This document shows positions 16,209 through 25,412 of a stretch of DNA of 28,489 nucleotides, one piece after another (within the stretch, counting starts at the first letter, position 1; each line of letters opens with the position of its first letter). Source of the stretch: Intrasporangium_A sp051961875 (GTDB taxonomy: Bacteria; Actinomycetota; Actinomycetes; Actinomycetales; Dermatophilaceae); the NCBI RefSeq assembly GCF_051961875.1, contig NZ_JBQCCV010000047.1, positions 1-28,489 on the forward strand, read 5' to 3'. The position numbers were made by a program, and so were the translations under genes. A model generated the notes under the pieces. The model saw only the letters and a list, made by a program, of their open reading frames with translations, searched no databases and was not told where the DNA came from.

Positions 16209-19200
16209 TCAGCGGCCGACCTTCTTGCCGGCGACGACCGAGATGGTCACCGCGTTGCTCGGCTTGCTCGACAGCCCGTCGGCGTCGGTGTGCACCGCCG
16301 TGATGACGTGGTCGCCGAGGGCCGCGTCCTTCGCGAGGGTGAAGTCCACCTTGCCGCTGCCGCCCTTGAGGGCGACGGTCCCGAGCAGGGTGTCGCCCTC
16401 GTAGAAGGCGACGCTGCCGGACTTGACGACCTTGCCGCCCGCGTCGCGGACGTCAGCCGTCAGCTTGGGCCCGCTGCCCTTGCCCTGCTCGTACGTCGTG
16501 TCCTTGGAGGACAGGCCGACGACGATCTCGGACGTGGGCTTCGGGGCCGCCTCGACGAGGATCGCCGGCAGGTTGACCGACGTGCCGGTCGTCGCGCCGG
16601 TGACCGTGAAGGTCGTGACCCCACCCGACAGGTCCGCCGGGAGCGTGACCGTGACGGAGGCCGTGCCGTACTCGTCGTTGGCGGCCGAGCCGATGGTGTT
16701 GTCCACCGTCGCGGTGCCGATGACGCGGTTGCCGATCGAGATCGACACCTGCGCGTCCACCTTGTCGCCGGGGGTGCCGAGGGCGAGCGACGACAGGTTG
16801 AACGAGACGGTGTCGCCGGCCTTGTAGCTGCTCGGCGCGTCGGCCGGGAAGCTGACCCCGACCGAGCGCTGGCTGTAGTCGACCGGGAGCGGCGCGTTCT
16901 TGGCGACCGCCGCCATGTAGTCGACCATGCCCTGCAGGTCGGTCTGGCCGGTGTCCTTCTTGTTCGTACCGTTGGCGAACTCGAAGAAGTTGTCCCCACC
17001 GGCGGCGAGGAACGAGTTCGCGGTGACCGAGTAGCTGGCGGCCGTGTCGATCGGCGTGCCGTTCAGCCACATACCCGTGATGTGCGAGCCCTTGGCGGCC
17101 TTGGGGTCATAGGTGTAGGTGAACCCCTTCGAGATGCCGAGGCGCAGGAAGTCCCTGGACGAACCAGCGGGCTGCCATTGCTGCTCGAGGACAGTCTTGA
17201 TCTGTGCGCCCGTGAGCCGCAGGTTGGTCAGCGTGTTGGCGAACGGCTGGACGGTCGCCGCCTGCTGATAGGTCAGCACCGCCGGGTAACCGTTGGCCTT
17301 GTCTCCGACCATGTCCGCGCGGAGGCCGCCCGGGTTCATGAACGCAATCTGCGCGCCACCGGACGTCGTCGACTCGGTGGCCCAGCGCTGGGCCTCCGCG
17401 ACGAGGTTGCCGAGCGTCGACTCGCCGCCACGGTTCTCCGCGCCGCTGCTCAGCTTGGCCCGGTTGAACGGACCGCTGATCTGGCCGAGCGGCTGCTTGC
17501 CGAGGACCGACGCATCGGAGACGGCCTTGCTGACGATCTGACCCACGGTGCCGTCTGCTGCGTAGTTGGCGCGCCACGCACCCGACGCGTCCTGCGACGT
17601 CAGGGCGATGGTGTTCGACTCGACCTTGCTGACCGTCCCCGCGGCATCCGTCGTGAAGAGGAGCTGGTCGAGGTTGTAGCCGTACTGGCCGGCAGACACG
17701 ACCGGACGCTGCGTCACTGCACGACCCGCCCACGCCGGGACGTCGACCATGCAGTTGTAGGTCAGGTGCGTGTGACCCGAGATGATCGCATCGACGTTCT
17801 GGTTGACGCCCTTGACGATCTTGCCGAAGTCGTTGTCACCCGTGACCGAGGCGCACGAGGAGCTCGGGGCTCCCTCGTGGACGAGCAGGACGATGATGTT
17901 GACGCCCTCCGCCTTGAGCTTGTCGGCCTCGGCGTTGACCGCGGTCGGGATGTCGGTGACCTTGATGTCCTTGATGCCGTCGGGCGAGACGAGCTCGTCG
18001 AGGTGCTCGGTCACCGCGCCGATGAAGCCGACCTGGACGCCCCCGAAGTCCTTGACCCAGGTCGGGTCGAGGGCCGGGTTGCCGGAGGCCCGCATCTTGA
18101 CGTTGGCGCCGATGTACTTCCACTGCGCGCCACCGTAGGGGTTGGTGTCCGCGTTGTACGGCGCCATGACCCGGTTCACCAGGTCGTTGTAGCCCTGGTC
18201 GAACTCGTGGTTGCCCACGGCCGACACCTCGAGACCGGCGGCGTTGAGCGCGTCGATCGTCGGCTTGTCGTGCGCGATGAACGACTCGAACGTCGAGGCG
18301 CCGATGAGATCACCGGCCGCCGCGAAGACGCTGTTCGGGTAGTCGCCACGCAGCTTGTCCACCGCACCGGCGAGGACCGCCGCGCCCGCCTCCTGGCCGT
18401 TGGCCTGGATACGACCGTGGAAGTCGTTGATGCCGAGGATCTGGACTGTCTTCTCGGCCGGGGCCGCCTTGGCCTTCAGGCCGACGACGACCGGGTCGTG
18501 GTCGGAGGAGGCGTAGGGGTCAGCCGCGTAGAAGAGCTGGCCGTGGTAGTTGTACCGGCCGTACTCCAGGGCGATCGACTCCGGGGAGTTGATGTTCCAG
18601 ATGTCCGCACCGGTGGCCCGGCCCAGAGCCGCGTCGTTGAGCAGCACGTGGTCGAGGGAGCCGGACAGGCCGGAGAAGGAGTACGAGGCCTTCCCGAGGT
18701 CGAAGGCGTGCTCCGCGTCGGTGTAGCCGGCCTTGTAGAGGACCTGCATCGGGTCCTCCTGGCTGTACGAGTTGTAGTCACCGAGGGTGACGACCGCCTC
18801 GACCTTGGTCGAGTCCTGCAGGCCCTTGATCCAGTCGACCAGGGCGTTCGCCTGGCGAATGCGGGACTCGTTCGAGGCGCCCTGCCCGTCACCGGTGTCC
18901 TTGTCTCCCGGCCAGGGACCGGCCGAGCCCTTGGACTTGAAGTGGTTGACGACGAACAGGAACGGGTCGCCGCCACCCTTGGGGGCGAAGACCTGGGCGA
19001 TCGGCTCGCGGGCGTTGCCGAAGGCCTGCCCGCTGGCGCTCTGGTTGCTCAGCATCTCGGTGGCGCCGACCGGGGTGACGACCGCCGGCTGGTAGATGAT
19101 CGCGCCGTTGATGACGTCCATGTCCGACAGCGGGGGCAGCTTGCTCGCGTCCGGCGAGACGTAGGCCCACGTGCCGGCGCCGGCCTTGGCGTTCAGCTGG

Positions 19201-20978
19201 TCGACGAGGAACTTCAGGGTGGTGTCCTTGGCCTCACCGACGACGACCGAGTTCTCGATCTCCATCAGGCCGACGACGTTGGCGCCCGAGCTGTTGATGG
19301 CCGCGACCGTCTTGTCGTACTGGCGCTTGAAGCTGGCGTCGTCCCACGCGCCGCGGGGGCCGTTGCCGGAGCAGGTGTTCACGGTGATCGGCGTACCGTT
19401 GCGGTCCTTGTAGGACGTGCAGGTGCCCAGTCCCTCGCTCACATACTTCTGACCGGTCATGGTGAAGAAGTTGAGCACGTTGAAGGAGGCGACCTTGACG
19501 TCACCGCCCACGGCGGCAGGCGCGACGGTCCGGTTGTTGTCCCACGTCGCCGGGTAGTCCGCCGGTGTCGCGGCGTTGAGCGCCGACGTCGGCTGCAGCT
19601 TCCATGCGTTGTTGCGGTAGTCGACGATGACCGGCTTGTTGAAGGTGACCTTCTCACCCACCCGGACCGGCTTGTCGAGCGAGATGTACGGCGGGACAAG
19701 GCCGCTGTTCGCCGCGCTGAGGAAGTTCGTCGACGCACCGTCGTCGAGGGTGACGCCGCGGGCGGCGTTGTCCGCCTTGACGGCGTCCGCCTCGGGCGTG
19801 CCCGGACGGGCCACATCGGTCCACTGCATGAGCGGCTTGTCACCGAGCGCCAGGCCGACCTCGCCGTACTGGTTGGTCGAGTAGGTGTTGGAGATCGTGT
19901 AGCTGCCCGAGCCGGCGAACAGCATCGACTCCATCGACTCGCGCTGGGCGTCCGTCGCGGGCCAGGTGTTCGTGATCGGCTTGACGGCGGGGACGACGTC
20001 GCTGAGCTTGGTCATCTTGCCCGATGCGACGGAGATCTCGGTGAGGCCCTGGAACTCGGACACGTCGCCCGTCACCTGCACGTAGTCGCCGACCTTGACC
20101 TGGCCGGCCGTGGCCGAGGAGAAGACGAAGACGGCGTCGGACGCCTGGTGCGTCGCCAGGTCGAGGTCACCACCGGTGCCCGGAGTCTGGATGACGTAGC
20201 CGTTGAACCCGCCGGTCGGGTAGGCCGCCGTGACGATTCCCTTCGTGGTCACCGTCTTGCCCGCGTACGGCGACGTGTCGGTCGTGCCCTGGATCTGCGC
20301 GATCGTCAGCGTCTCGGGGTCGCCCCCACCGCCACCGGGAGGATCGGTCGGCCCGCCGTTCTGCGGCGTCGGCGTCCCGGCGGTGAAGTCGGCCTTGTTG
20401 TTGGCCGTGTTCGTCGCGGACGCGTCACGAGAGATGGACGTCGTGTTGGAGTGACCGGGTGCCGGGGCACCGGCGAAGGCAAGACCGGATCCGAAGCCGA
20501 CGAGGTCGACGACGTCTGCCGCACTCGCACAGGCGGTCGTCGAGCAGGACAGCGGGGTCTGGATCCGCGCCAGGGCGACGTTGCCGGCGGTCGCGGACAT
20601 GTTGGTGGTGCCGCTCGCGTCAGGGGTGGGCAGGTCGGCGCCGACGGCGCCGCCGCTCGCGAGGGAGACCAGGTAGGTCTTGCCCGGCGCGATCGAGCCC
20701 TTGAGGCTCGTCACGCCGCTCCAGTTGGTGCCGGCCGCCGCAGCGTACTGGACCGACCATCCGGAGAGGTCGACGGAGGTCGTGCCCTTGTTGATGAGCT
20801 CGACGAAGTCGTTCTTGTAGGTGGCGCCGGTGTTTCCGCCGCCGCCGTAGATCTCATTGATGACAACCTGCGCGCCGGGATCGACCGCTGCGGTTGCGCT
20901 CGTCGGTAACCCGACGAGGAGCCCTCCTACGAGGGCAACTGCGCCCGACCCGGCGGTCAGACATCTGCGAATGGACAC
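16209..20978 (-). CDS. Secreted ExeM/NucH-type nuclease fused to 5'-nucleotidase, with lamin-tail domain
   Basis: 1589 residues from GTG at 20978 (GCAGG eight bases upstream), which gives a clean signal peptide (MSIRRCLT, hydrophobic core, SATA end). Order: lamin-tail domain about 35-190 (VVINEIYGGG, DFVELINKG); Pro/Gly linker near 210; OB-like ExeM region about 225-330; endonuclease/exonuclease/phosphatase domain about 492-835 (VASFNVLNFF, LMEIEN, GDYNSY, SSDHDPVVV); metallophosphoesterase from 847 (GINDFHGR, GDLIG, GNHEFD, SGHTHL); 5'-nucleotidase C-terminal domain about 1140-1355 (MNPGGLRADM, GGDNFFEF); two C-terminal beta-sandwich (Ig-like) regions. It would degrade extracellular DNA and dephosphorylate the resulting nucleotides. 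No sorting motif or membrane anchor is seen at the C-terminus, so it is probably released. A PHO-box-like repeat lies 141-162 bases upstream. Confidence 0.92.
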   Translation of the reverse strand: MSIRRCLTAGSGAVALVGGLLVGLPTSATAAVDPGAQVVINEIYGGGGNTGATYKNDFVELINKGTTSVDLSGWSVQYAAAAGTNWSGVTSLKGSIAPGKTYLVSLASGGAVGADLPTPDASGTTNMSATAGNVALARIQTPLSCSTTACASAADVVDLVGFGSGLAFAGAPAPGHSNTTSISRDASATNTANNKADFTAGTPTPQNGGPTDPPGGGGGDPETLTIAQIQGTTDTSPYAGKTVTTKGIVTAAYPTGGFNGYVIQTPGTGGDLDLATHQASDAVFVFSSATAGQVKVGDYVQVTGDVSEFQGLTEISVASGKMTKLSDVVPAVKPITNTWPATDAQRESMESMLFAGSGSYTISNTYSTNQYGEVGLALGDKPLMQWTDVARPGTPEADAVKADNAARGVTLDDGASTNFLSAANSGLVPPYISLDKPVRVGEKVTFNKPVIVDYRNNAWKLQPTSALNAATPADYPATWDNNRTVAPAAVGGDVKVASFNVLNFFTMTGQKYVSEGLGTCTSYKDRNGTPITVNTCSGNGPRGAWDDASFKRQYDKTVAAINSSGANVVGLMEIENSVVVGEAKDTTLKFLVDQLNAKAGAGTWAYVSPDASKLPPLSDMDVINGAIIYQPAVVTPVGATEMLSNQSASGQAFGNAREPIAQVFAPKGGGDPFLFVVNHFKSKGSAGPWPGDKDTGDGQGASNESRIRQANALVDWIKGLQDSTKVEAVVTLGDYNSYSQEDPMQVLYKAGYTDAEHAFDLGKASYSFSGLSGSLDHVLLNDAALGRATGADIWNINSPESIALEYGRYNYHGQLFYAADPYASSDHDPVVVGLKAKAAPAEKTVQILGINDFHGRIQANGQEAGAAVLAGAVDKLRGDYPNSVFAAAGDLIGASTFESFIAHDKPTIDALNAAGLEVSAVGNHEFDQGYNDLVNRVMAPYNADTNPYGGAQWKYIGANVKMRASGNPALDPTWVKDFGGVQVGFIGAVTEHLDELVSPDGIKDIKVTDIPTAVNAEADKLKAEGVNIIVLLVHEGAPSSSCASVTGDNDFGKIVKGVNQNVDAIISGHTHLTYNCMVDVPAWAGRAVTQRPVVSAGQYGYNLDQLLFTTDAAGTVSKVESNTIALTSQDASGAWRANYAADGTVGQIVSKAVSDASVLGKQPLGQISGPFNRAKLSSGAENRGGESTLGNLVAEAQRWATESTTSGGAQIAFMNPGGLRADMVGDKANGYPAVLTYQQAATVQPFANTLTNLRLTGAQIKTVLEQQWQPAGSSRDFLRLGISKGFTYTYDPKAAKGSHITGMWLNGTPIDTAASYSVTANSFLAAGGDNFFEFANGTNKKDTGQTDLQGMVDYMAAVAKNAPLPVDYSQRSVGVSFPADAPSSYKAGDTVSFNLSSLALGTPGDKVDAQVSISIGNRVIGTATVDNTIGSAANDEYGTASVTVTLPADLSGGVTTFTVTGATTGTSVNLPAILVEAAPKPTSEIVVGLSSKDTTYEQGKGSGPKLTADVRDAGGKVVKSGSVAFYEGDTLLGTVALKGGSGKVDFTLAKDAALGDHVITAVHTDADGLSSKPSNAVTISVVAGKKVGR

Positions 20979-21118
20979 GGGTGTGACCTGCTTTCGGCTA
21001 AACGGCCTCCGCCGGAGGGAGACCGAAGGTGAGTCGCACTGCATCTCCACCGCGCCACGGCGGGGAGGATCGTCAACCTAGACCCAGGTGGGGACATCCG
21101 CCACCGGTACGGGAACCC

Positions 21119-21140
21119 GACCGGTGAACCGGTTGTGAAC
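21119..21140 (-). promoter_or_regulatory. PHO-box-like direct repeat (candidate PhoP site) upstream of the nuclease/5'-nucleotidase
   Basis: On the minus strand GTTCACAACCG is followed directly by GTTCACCGGTC, two 11-base units sharing GTTCAC. Actinobacterial PhoP binds paired 11-base units beginning GTTCACC. The site is 141-162 bases upstream of a gene whose product releases phosphate from DNA and nucleotides, the kind of gene PhoP controls. Distance to the start is rather long; a TAGGTT at 21081-21076 is a possible -10. Confidence 0.55.
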
Positions 21141-21229
21141 TACGGCGAAACCCGCCGAAGTGCCGGCTGTCGCCGGGACCAGACCTGCCGCCCGAACTCG
21201 GGCATTCAGTGCAAATCCGGCATTTGCGG

Positions 21230-22642
21230 CTATCGGACCGGCCAGCGCGGTCGGAGCCCGGCGCCGGCATGTTGCTCGAACCAGGCCACGGCCCGGAGGA
21301 CCCCGACGTCGTCGAACCGGCGGCCCGCGACCTGCAGCCCGACCGTCCGCCCGTCGGCGGTGAAGCCGCAGTTCGTCGTCGCCGCAGGCTGTCCCGTCAT
21401 GTTGTATGGCGCGGTGTAGGCGATGTGCGCCATGCCGAGGTCCGAGTCCGGTCCCCACGGCATGGGCCACTCGGCCGGGAACGCCGACATGGGCGCGACC
21501 GGTGACAGGACGAGGTCGTAGGGCTGCGTCGCGGTGGCAGTGGCCTGCTGCAGCGTCATGATGCTCGAGTAGTCCCGCATCAGAGCCGTGCCGGTCACAT
21601 CGGCCGCGCGCTGCACCCAGCGCCGGATGAACGGCAGCACCCGCTCCCTGCGCTCCTCGGACAGAGCCAGGAAGTCGACGAGCGAACGCACGCGCCAGAA
21701 CTCGTCGAGACCGGCCATCATCTCTGGGGTCACGAACGGGTCGACCGGCTCGACCGTGGCGCCCCCGTCGGCGAAGACCGCCCCGGCGGCCTGGACCGCG
21801 CGCCGGATGTCGTCCTCGAGCGGCAGGCCCGCCCCGGCGTCGAGGAGCAGACCGACCCGCATGCCGCTCAGGTCGAGCGTGAGGTCCGCGAGCGGGACCG
21901 CGAGGTCCTCGGCGGGCAGGCTCGTCCAGTCACGTGCGTCGGGCCCGCTGATGACCGTGAGGAGCAGGGCGGCGTCCTGCGCCGACCGAGCCATCGGCCC
22001 CGCGACGCGGCCCAGGTATGGCGTGTCGAGAGGCACTCGTCCCGCTGACGGCTTCAGCGTCGTGAGCCCGAGCCAGGTACCGGGTAGCCGGATCGAACCG
22101 CCGATGTCGGTGCCCACGTGCAGCGGGCCGTAGCCGGCGGCGGCCGCCGCACCGGCGCCGGAGCTCGACCCGCCCGTCGTGAGGGCGGGATCCCAGGGAC
22201 TCCTCGTCACGCCGTGGAGGCTCGAGACGCCCGACGACAACATGCCCCAGTCCGGCATGACGGTCGATCCGACGATCACGCCGCCCGACTCGAGGATGCG
22301 AGCGACGACAGGGGAATCGCACGCCGGGACGACCGGCAGGGTCCCGGCGCAGCCCGAGGGCATCGGCACGCCGGCGCGGGCGAGGTTCTCCTTGACCGTG
22401 ACGGGGACGCCGTCGATCGGGCAGAGCGGCTCGCCCCGGCGCCAGCGGTCCTCGCTGGACCGGGCCGCGTGGCAGGCCGGCTCGCTCGCGACGTCCCACA
22501 TCGCGCCGAGGACCGGATCGCGCTCGGCAATGACGGCGAGAACCGCGCGGGTCACCTCGACGGGCGACAGCCGCCGGCCGCGGTAGGCGGCGACGAGATC
22601 GGTCGCGGCCAGCCCGGCGAGCTCGTGCATCGTCTCGTCCAT
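21230..22642 (-). CDS. Amidase signature family hydrolase
   Basis: 470 residues. Amidase-signature enzymes hydrolyse amide bonds with a Lys-Ser-Ser triad. Here the Lys is Lys84 (PVTVKEN), the cis-Ser lies in TTGGSSSGAG (159-161) and the nucleophile is Ser183 (GTDIGGSIRLP). The Gly/Ser-rich signature runs about 150-190 and length fits the family. No signal peptide, so cytosolic. The ATG at 22642 has GAGGGAG four bases upstream; the open frame extends farther but covers the intergenic region. The substrate is unknown. There is no sign of GatB/GatC partners, so it is not the glutamyl-tRNA amidotransferase subunit. It is divergent from a peptide-type ABC importer and aldehyde dehydrogenase, which suggests it acts on a transported amide. 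Confidence 0.9.
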   Translation of the reverse strand: MDETMHELAGLAATDLVAAYRGRRLSPVEVTRAVLAVIAERDPVLGAMWDVASEPACHAARSSEDRWRRGEPLCPIDGVPVTVKENLARAGVPMPSGCAGTLPVVPACDSPVVARILESGGVIVGSTVMPDWGMLSSGVSSLHGVTRSPWDPALTTGGSSSGAGAAAAAGYGPLHVGTDIGGSIRLPGTWLGLTTLKPSAGRVPLDTPYLGRVAGPMARSAQDAALLLTVISGPDARDWTSLPAEDLAVPLADLTLDLSGMRVGLLLDAGAGLPLEDDIRRAVQAAGAVFADGGATVEPVDPFVTPEMMAGLDEFWRVRSLVDFLALSEERRERVLPFIRRWVQRAADVTGTALMRDYSSIMTLQQATATATQPYDLVLSPVAPMSAFPAEWPMPWGPDSDLGMAHIAYTAPYNMTGQPAATTNCGFTADGRTVGLQVAGRRFDDVGVLRAVAWFEQHAGAGLRPRWPVR

Positions 22643-22898
22643 CCGGCTCCCTCGCTCGCGCTGCACCCGCCAGCCCCGCACCAACCCGACAGCGACCCGA
22701 TCCGCGCCGTCGCGGTCCGGTTGGCGCCGACTGGCACTGGCTCTATCGCTACTGGGCGCCACGGTAGCGCGCCACGTGACCAAGGCCACGGCCTGACCGC
22801 CACAAAGTGAGCGGCATACCTTCATCCTGTGAGGAGGTCCTGACAGACTTGCTGCACCCGCGAGCTGACCGCACCGGTCCTGCGCAGATGGAGGCACA
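22643..22898. promoter_or_regulatory. Divergent promoter region between amidase and ABC importer
   Basis: 256 bases serving both directions. It contains a perfect inverted repeat AGGCC-AC-GGCCT (22783-22794), the 14-base repeat at 22806-22819, and the GTG-proximal ribosome site GGAGG of the binding-protein gene. I saw no -35/-10 pair good enough to place a start site. Confidence 0.4.
22806..22819. repeat. 14-base repeat AGTGAGCGGCATAC, copy 2
   Basis: Identical to 14512-14525, here 80-93 bases before the GTG of the substrate-binding protein gene. The flanks do not fold into the long palindrome found at 872-915. Confidence 0.4.
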
Positions 22899-24428
22899 GT
22901 GAAGTCCACTCGATTCGTGGCAGTCCTGGCGGCTGCCCTGACGGCGGCGGTCGTCGCCGCGTGCTCGGCCGGGTCCTCGACGAACCCCGGCACGTCCGGC
23001 GGCGGCGGCAGCGGCGCCCCGGGCAGCGACGCCCTGACGGTCGGGCTCGTCGCCGAGCCTGTCAGCCTCGACTTCACGACGAACGACGGAGCGGCCATCC
23101 CGCAGGCTCTGCTCTACAACGTCTACGAAACCCTGGTGAAGCTCGACCAGAACGGCGACATCAAGCCGGCGCTGGCGACGTCGTGGAAGGTCTCGGGCGA
23201 CCGCAAGACCTACACCTTCGAGCTGACCGACAAGGCGAAGTTCACCAACGGCCAGCCGTTCACGGCCAAGGACGCCGTCTTTTCCATCAACCGGGTCAAG
23301 AACGACTGGACCACCTCGCTCAAGGCGGCGATGGACGTCGTCGCCGATGCCAAGGCCGTCTCCGACACCGAGCTGCAGGTCACGCTCAAGCAGCCGAGCA
23401 ACGACTGGCTCTACAAGATGACGACGCGGATCGGCGCGATGATGACCCAGAGCGGGATCGCGAACCTCGCGACCAAGCCGGTCGGGACCGGCCCCTACGA
23501 GTTCGCGGCGTGGAACCGCGGCGACTCGATCACCCTCAAGGCCAACCCGAACTACTGGGGACCCAAGCCCCACTTCGGTCAGGTCGTGCTGAAGTACTTC
23601 AAGGACCCGACCGCACTCAACAACGCGCTGCTGACCGGCACGATCAACGTCATCGGCACCGTCCAGGCGCCCGAGACGCTCAAGCAGTTCGAGGGCAGCT
23701 CGAAGTACGAGGTCATCGAGGGCACGACCAACGGAGAGGTCGTCCTGTCGTTCAACAACGGCAAGGCGCCGATGGACAACCTCAAGGTGCGCCAGGCGGT
23801 GCGCTACGCGATCAACCACAAGGCCCTGGTCGACACGTGCTGGGCCGGCTACGGCACGCTCATCGGCAGCATGGTGCCGCCGACCGACCCGTGGTACGAG
23901 GACCTGACCGGGCTCTACCCCTACGACCTGACCAAGGCCAAGGCCCTCGTCAAGGAGACCGGCGTCGGGAACACGACGCTCCGGCTCCGGATCCCCACCC
24001 TGCCGTATGCCGTCTCCTGCGGCCAGGTCGTCAAGAGCGACCTCGAGCAGGCCGGCTTCAAGGTCGCCCTCGACCAGCTGGAGTTCCCGGCCGCGTGGCT
24101 GACGACGGTGTTCCAGAACGCGGACTACGACATGTCGATCGTCGCGCACGTGGAGCCGCGTGACCTCGGCGCGGTCTTCGGCAACCCCAAGTACTACACG
24201 CGCTACAACAACAAGCAGGTCCAGGAGGACCTCGCCAAGGCCGACGCCGGCACCCCGGAGGAGCAGATCACCTACATGAAGGCAGCCGCCAAGGCGCTCT
24301 CCGAGGACGCCGCCGCCGACTTCCTCTTCCTCCTGCCCAACCTCATCGTCGCGGACAAGGGGATCACCGGACTGCCCAAGAACGCCATCTCCGAGTCGTT
24401 CGACCTCAGCCAGCTCGGCCGGTCGTGA
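22899..24428 (+). CDS. ABC transporter substrate-binding lipoprotein, family 5 (peptide/opine/nickel type)
   Basis: 509 residues. A lipobox, VVAAC with Cys22, follows a hydrophobic signal, so the mature protein is a lipoprotein anchored outside the membrane. A Gly/Ser linker (about 25-45) leads into an SBP_bac_5 domain: LVAEPVSLDF, YETLVKLDQNGDIKPALATSWKVS, YTFELTDKAKFTNGQPFTAKDAVFSI, PVGTGPYEF, and NLKVRQAVRYAINHKALVD. This family captures oligopeptides, opines, glutathione, heme or nickel, and the ligand cannot be read from sequence. The GTG start has GGAGG four to five bases upstream. First gene of the importer operon, 33 bases before the permease gene. Confidence 0.93.
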   Translation: MKSTRFVAVLAAALTAAVVAACSAGSSTNPGTSGGGGSGAPGSDALTVGLVAEPVSLDFTTNDGAAIPQALLYNVYETLVKLDQNGDIKPALATSWKVSGDRKTYTFELTDKAKFTNGQPFTAKDAVFSINRVKNDWTTSLKAAMDVVADAKAVSDTELQVTLKQPSNDWLYKMTTRIGAMMTQSGIANLATKPVGTGPYEFAAWNRGDSITLKANPNYWGPKPHFGQVVLKYFKDPTALNNALLTGTINVIGTVQAPETLKQFEGSSKYEVIEGTTNGEVVLSFNNGKAPMDNLKVRQAVRYAINHKALVDTCWAGYGTLIGSMVPPTDPWYEDLTGLYPYDLTKAKALVKETGVGNTTLRLRIPTLPYAVSCGQVVKSDLEQAGFKVALDQLEFPAAWLTTVFQNADYDMSIVAHVEPRDLGAVFGNPKYYTRYNNKQVQEDLAKADAGTPEEQITYMKAAAKALSEDAAADFLFLLPNLIVADKGITGLPKNAISESFDLSQLGRS

Positions 24429-24461
24429 CCCGGCCGCGAGCCTGAGCGGACCACCGACACG

Positions 24462-25412
24462 ATGCTGCTGCGGATCCTCCAGCGGACGGGGATCCTGCTG
24501 GCGAGTCTCGTCGCCAGCACGATCCTCGTCTTCGCCTTCATGGCTGTGCTGCCCGGCGACCCCGCCCGGGTGGCGCTGGGGGTGAACGCCTCGGACGAGT
24601 CCGTGGCCGCGCTGCGCAGAGAGTTCGGGCTGGACCGCCCCCTGGCCGCGCAGTACCTGTCGTGGGTCGGGGGCCTCGCCCGATTCGACTTCGGCACGTC
24701 GTACATCTCCCACGCACCGATCGGCCCGCAGATCGCCGACCGCCTCCAGGTGACCCTCTGGCTCGTCGTCACGGCGATGGTCATCGCCCTCGTGGTGGCA
24801 GTCCCGCTCGGCACGGTCATGGCGGTGCGGCACCGGAGGACGAGCGGCGTCCTGCTGTCCGCGCTCTCGCAGCTCGGGGTTGCGGTCCCGGCCTTCCTCG
24901 CCGGCATCCTGCTCATCACGGTCTTCGCCGTGGGACTGGGCTGGCTGCCGGCCAACGGCTGGACCCCGCCCGACCAGGACCCGGTCATGTTCGTCAAGCA
25001 GCTGACCCTGCCCGCGCTGTCGCTGGGCATCGTGCAGGCAGCGGTCCTCACGAGGTACGTCCGCAGCGCAGTCCTCGACGTGATGCGCGAGGACTACATC
25101 AGGACGGCTCGAGCCAAGGGACTGACCCCGATGCAGGCCCTGTGGCGGCACGGGATGCGCAATGCCTCGATCCCCGTCGTCACGGTCCTCGGGCTGCAGC
25201 TCGCGACGTTGCTCATCGGCGCCGTCGTCGTCGAGCGCGTCTTCGTCATCCCCGGCCTCGGCAGCCTGCTCCTCGACGCCGTGTCGAACCGCGACCTCAT
25301 CGTCGTGCAGGACGTCGTCATGGTGCTCGTCCTCGCCGTCCTCCTCGTCAACTTCGTCGTCGACGTGCTCTACCTCGTGATCGACCCCCGACTGCAGGTG
25401 ACGACGCGATGA
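24462..25412 (+). CDS. ABC transporter permease, DppB/OppB-like
   Basis: 316 residues, about six membrane helices, with the N-terminal LPGDPA and LGLDRPL-type segment (FGLDRPLAAQYLSWV) typical of DppB proteins. The EAA loop that contacts the ATPases is present (DYIRTARAKGLTPMQALWRHGMRNASIPVV). It forms the transmembrane channel with the next gene product. Its TGA overlaps the next ATG by four bases. A weak ribosome site (GAGCGGA) sits about 11 bases ahead of the ATG. Confidence 0.93.
   Translation: MLLRILQRTGILLASLVASTILVFAFMAVLPGDPARVALGVNASDESVAALRREFGLDRPLAAQYLSWVGGLARFDFGTSYISHAPIGPQIADRLQVTLWLVVTAMVIALVVAVPLGTVMAVRHRRTSGVLLSALSQLGVAVPAFLAGILLITVFAVGLGWLPANGWTPPDQDPVMFVKQLTLPALSLGIVQAAVLTRYVRSAVLDVMREDYIRTARAKGLTPMQALWRHGMRNASIPVVTVLGLQLATLLIGAVVVERVFVIPGLGSLLLDAVSNRDLIVVQDVVMVLVLAVLLVNFVVDVLYLVIDPRLQVTTR

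Noticed and set aside
15765..20909. A plus-strand open frame of about 1700 codons opposite the nuclease/5'-nucleotidase gene
   Set aside because: It is the antisense shadow of a GC-rich gene: low-complexity Arg/Asp/Val/Gly composition, no domain, and the minus strand encodes clear multidomain homology.
20979..21050. Earlier ATG start for the large secreted nuclease
   Set aside because: The 24 added residues (including an Arg cluster) would precede the signal peptide; the GTG at 20978 has a better ribosome site and gives a normal signal sequence.
21134..21140. Part of a possible third 11-base unit extending the PHO box
   Set aside because: The next 11 bases downstream on the minus strand (GGGTTCCCGTA) keep only partial similarity, so I limited the call to two units.
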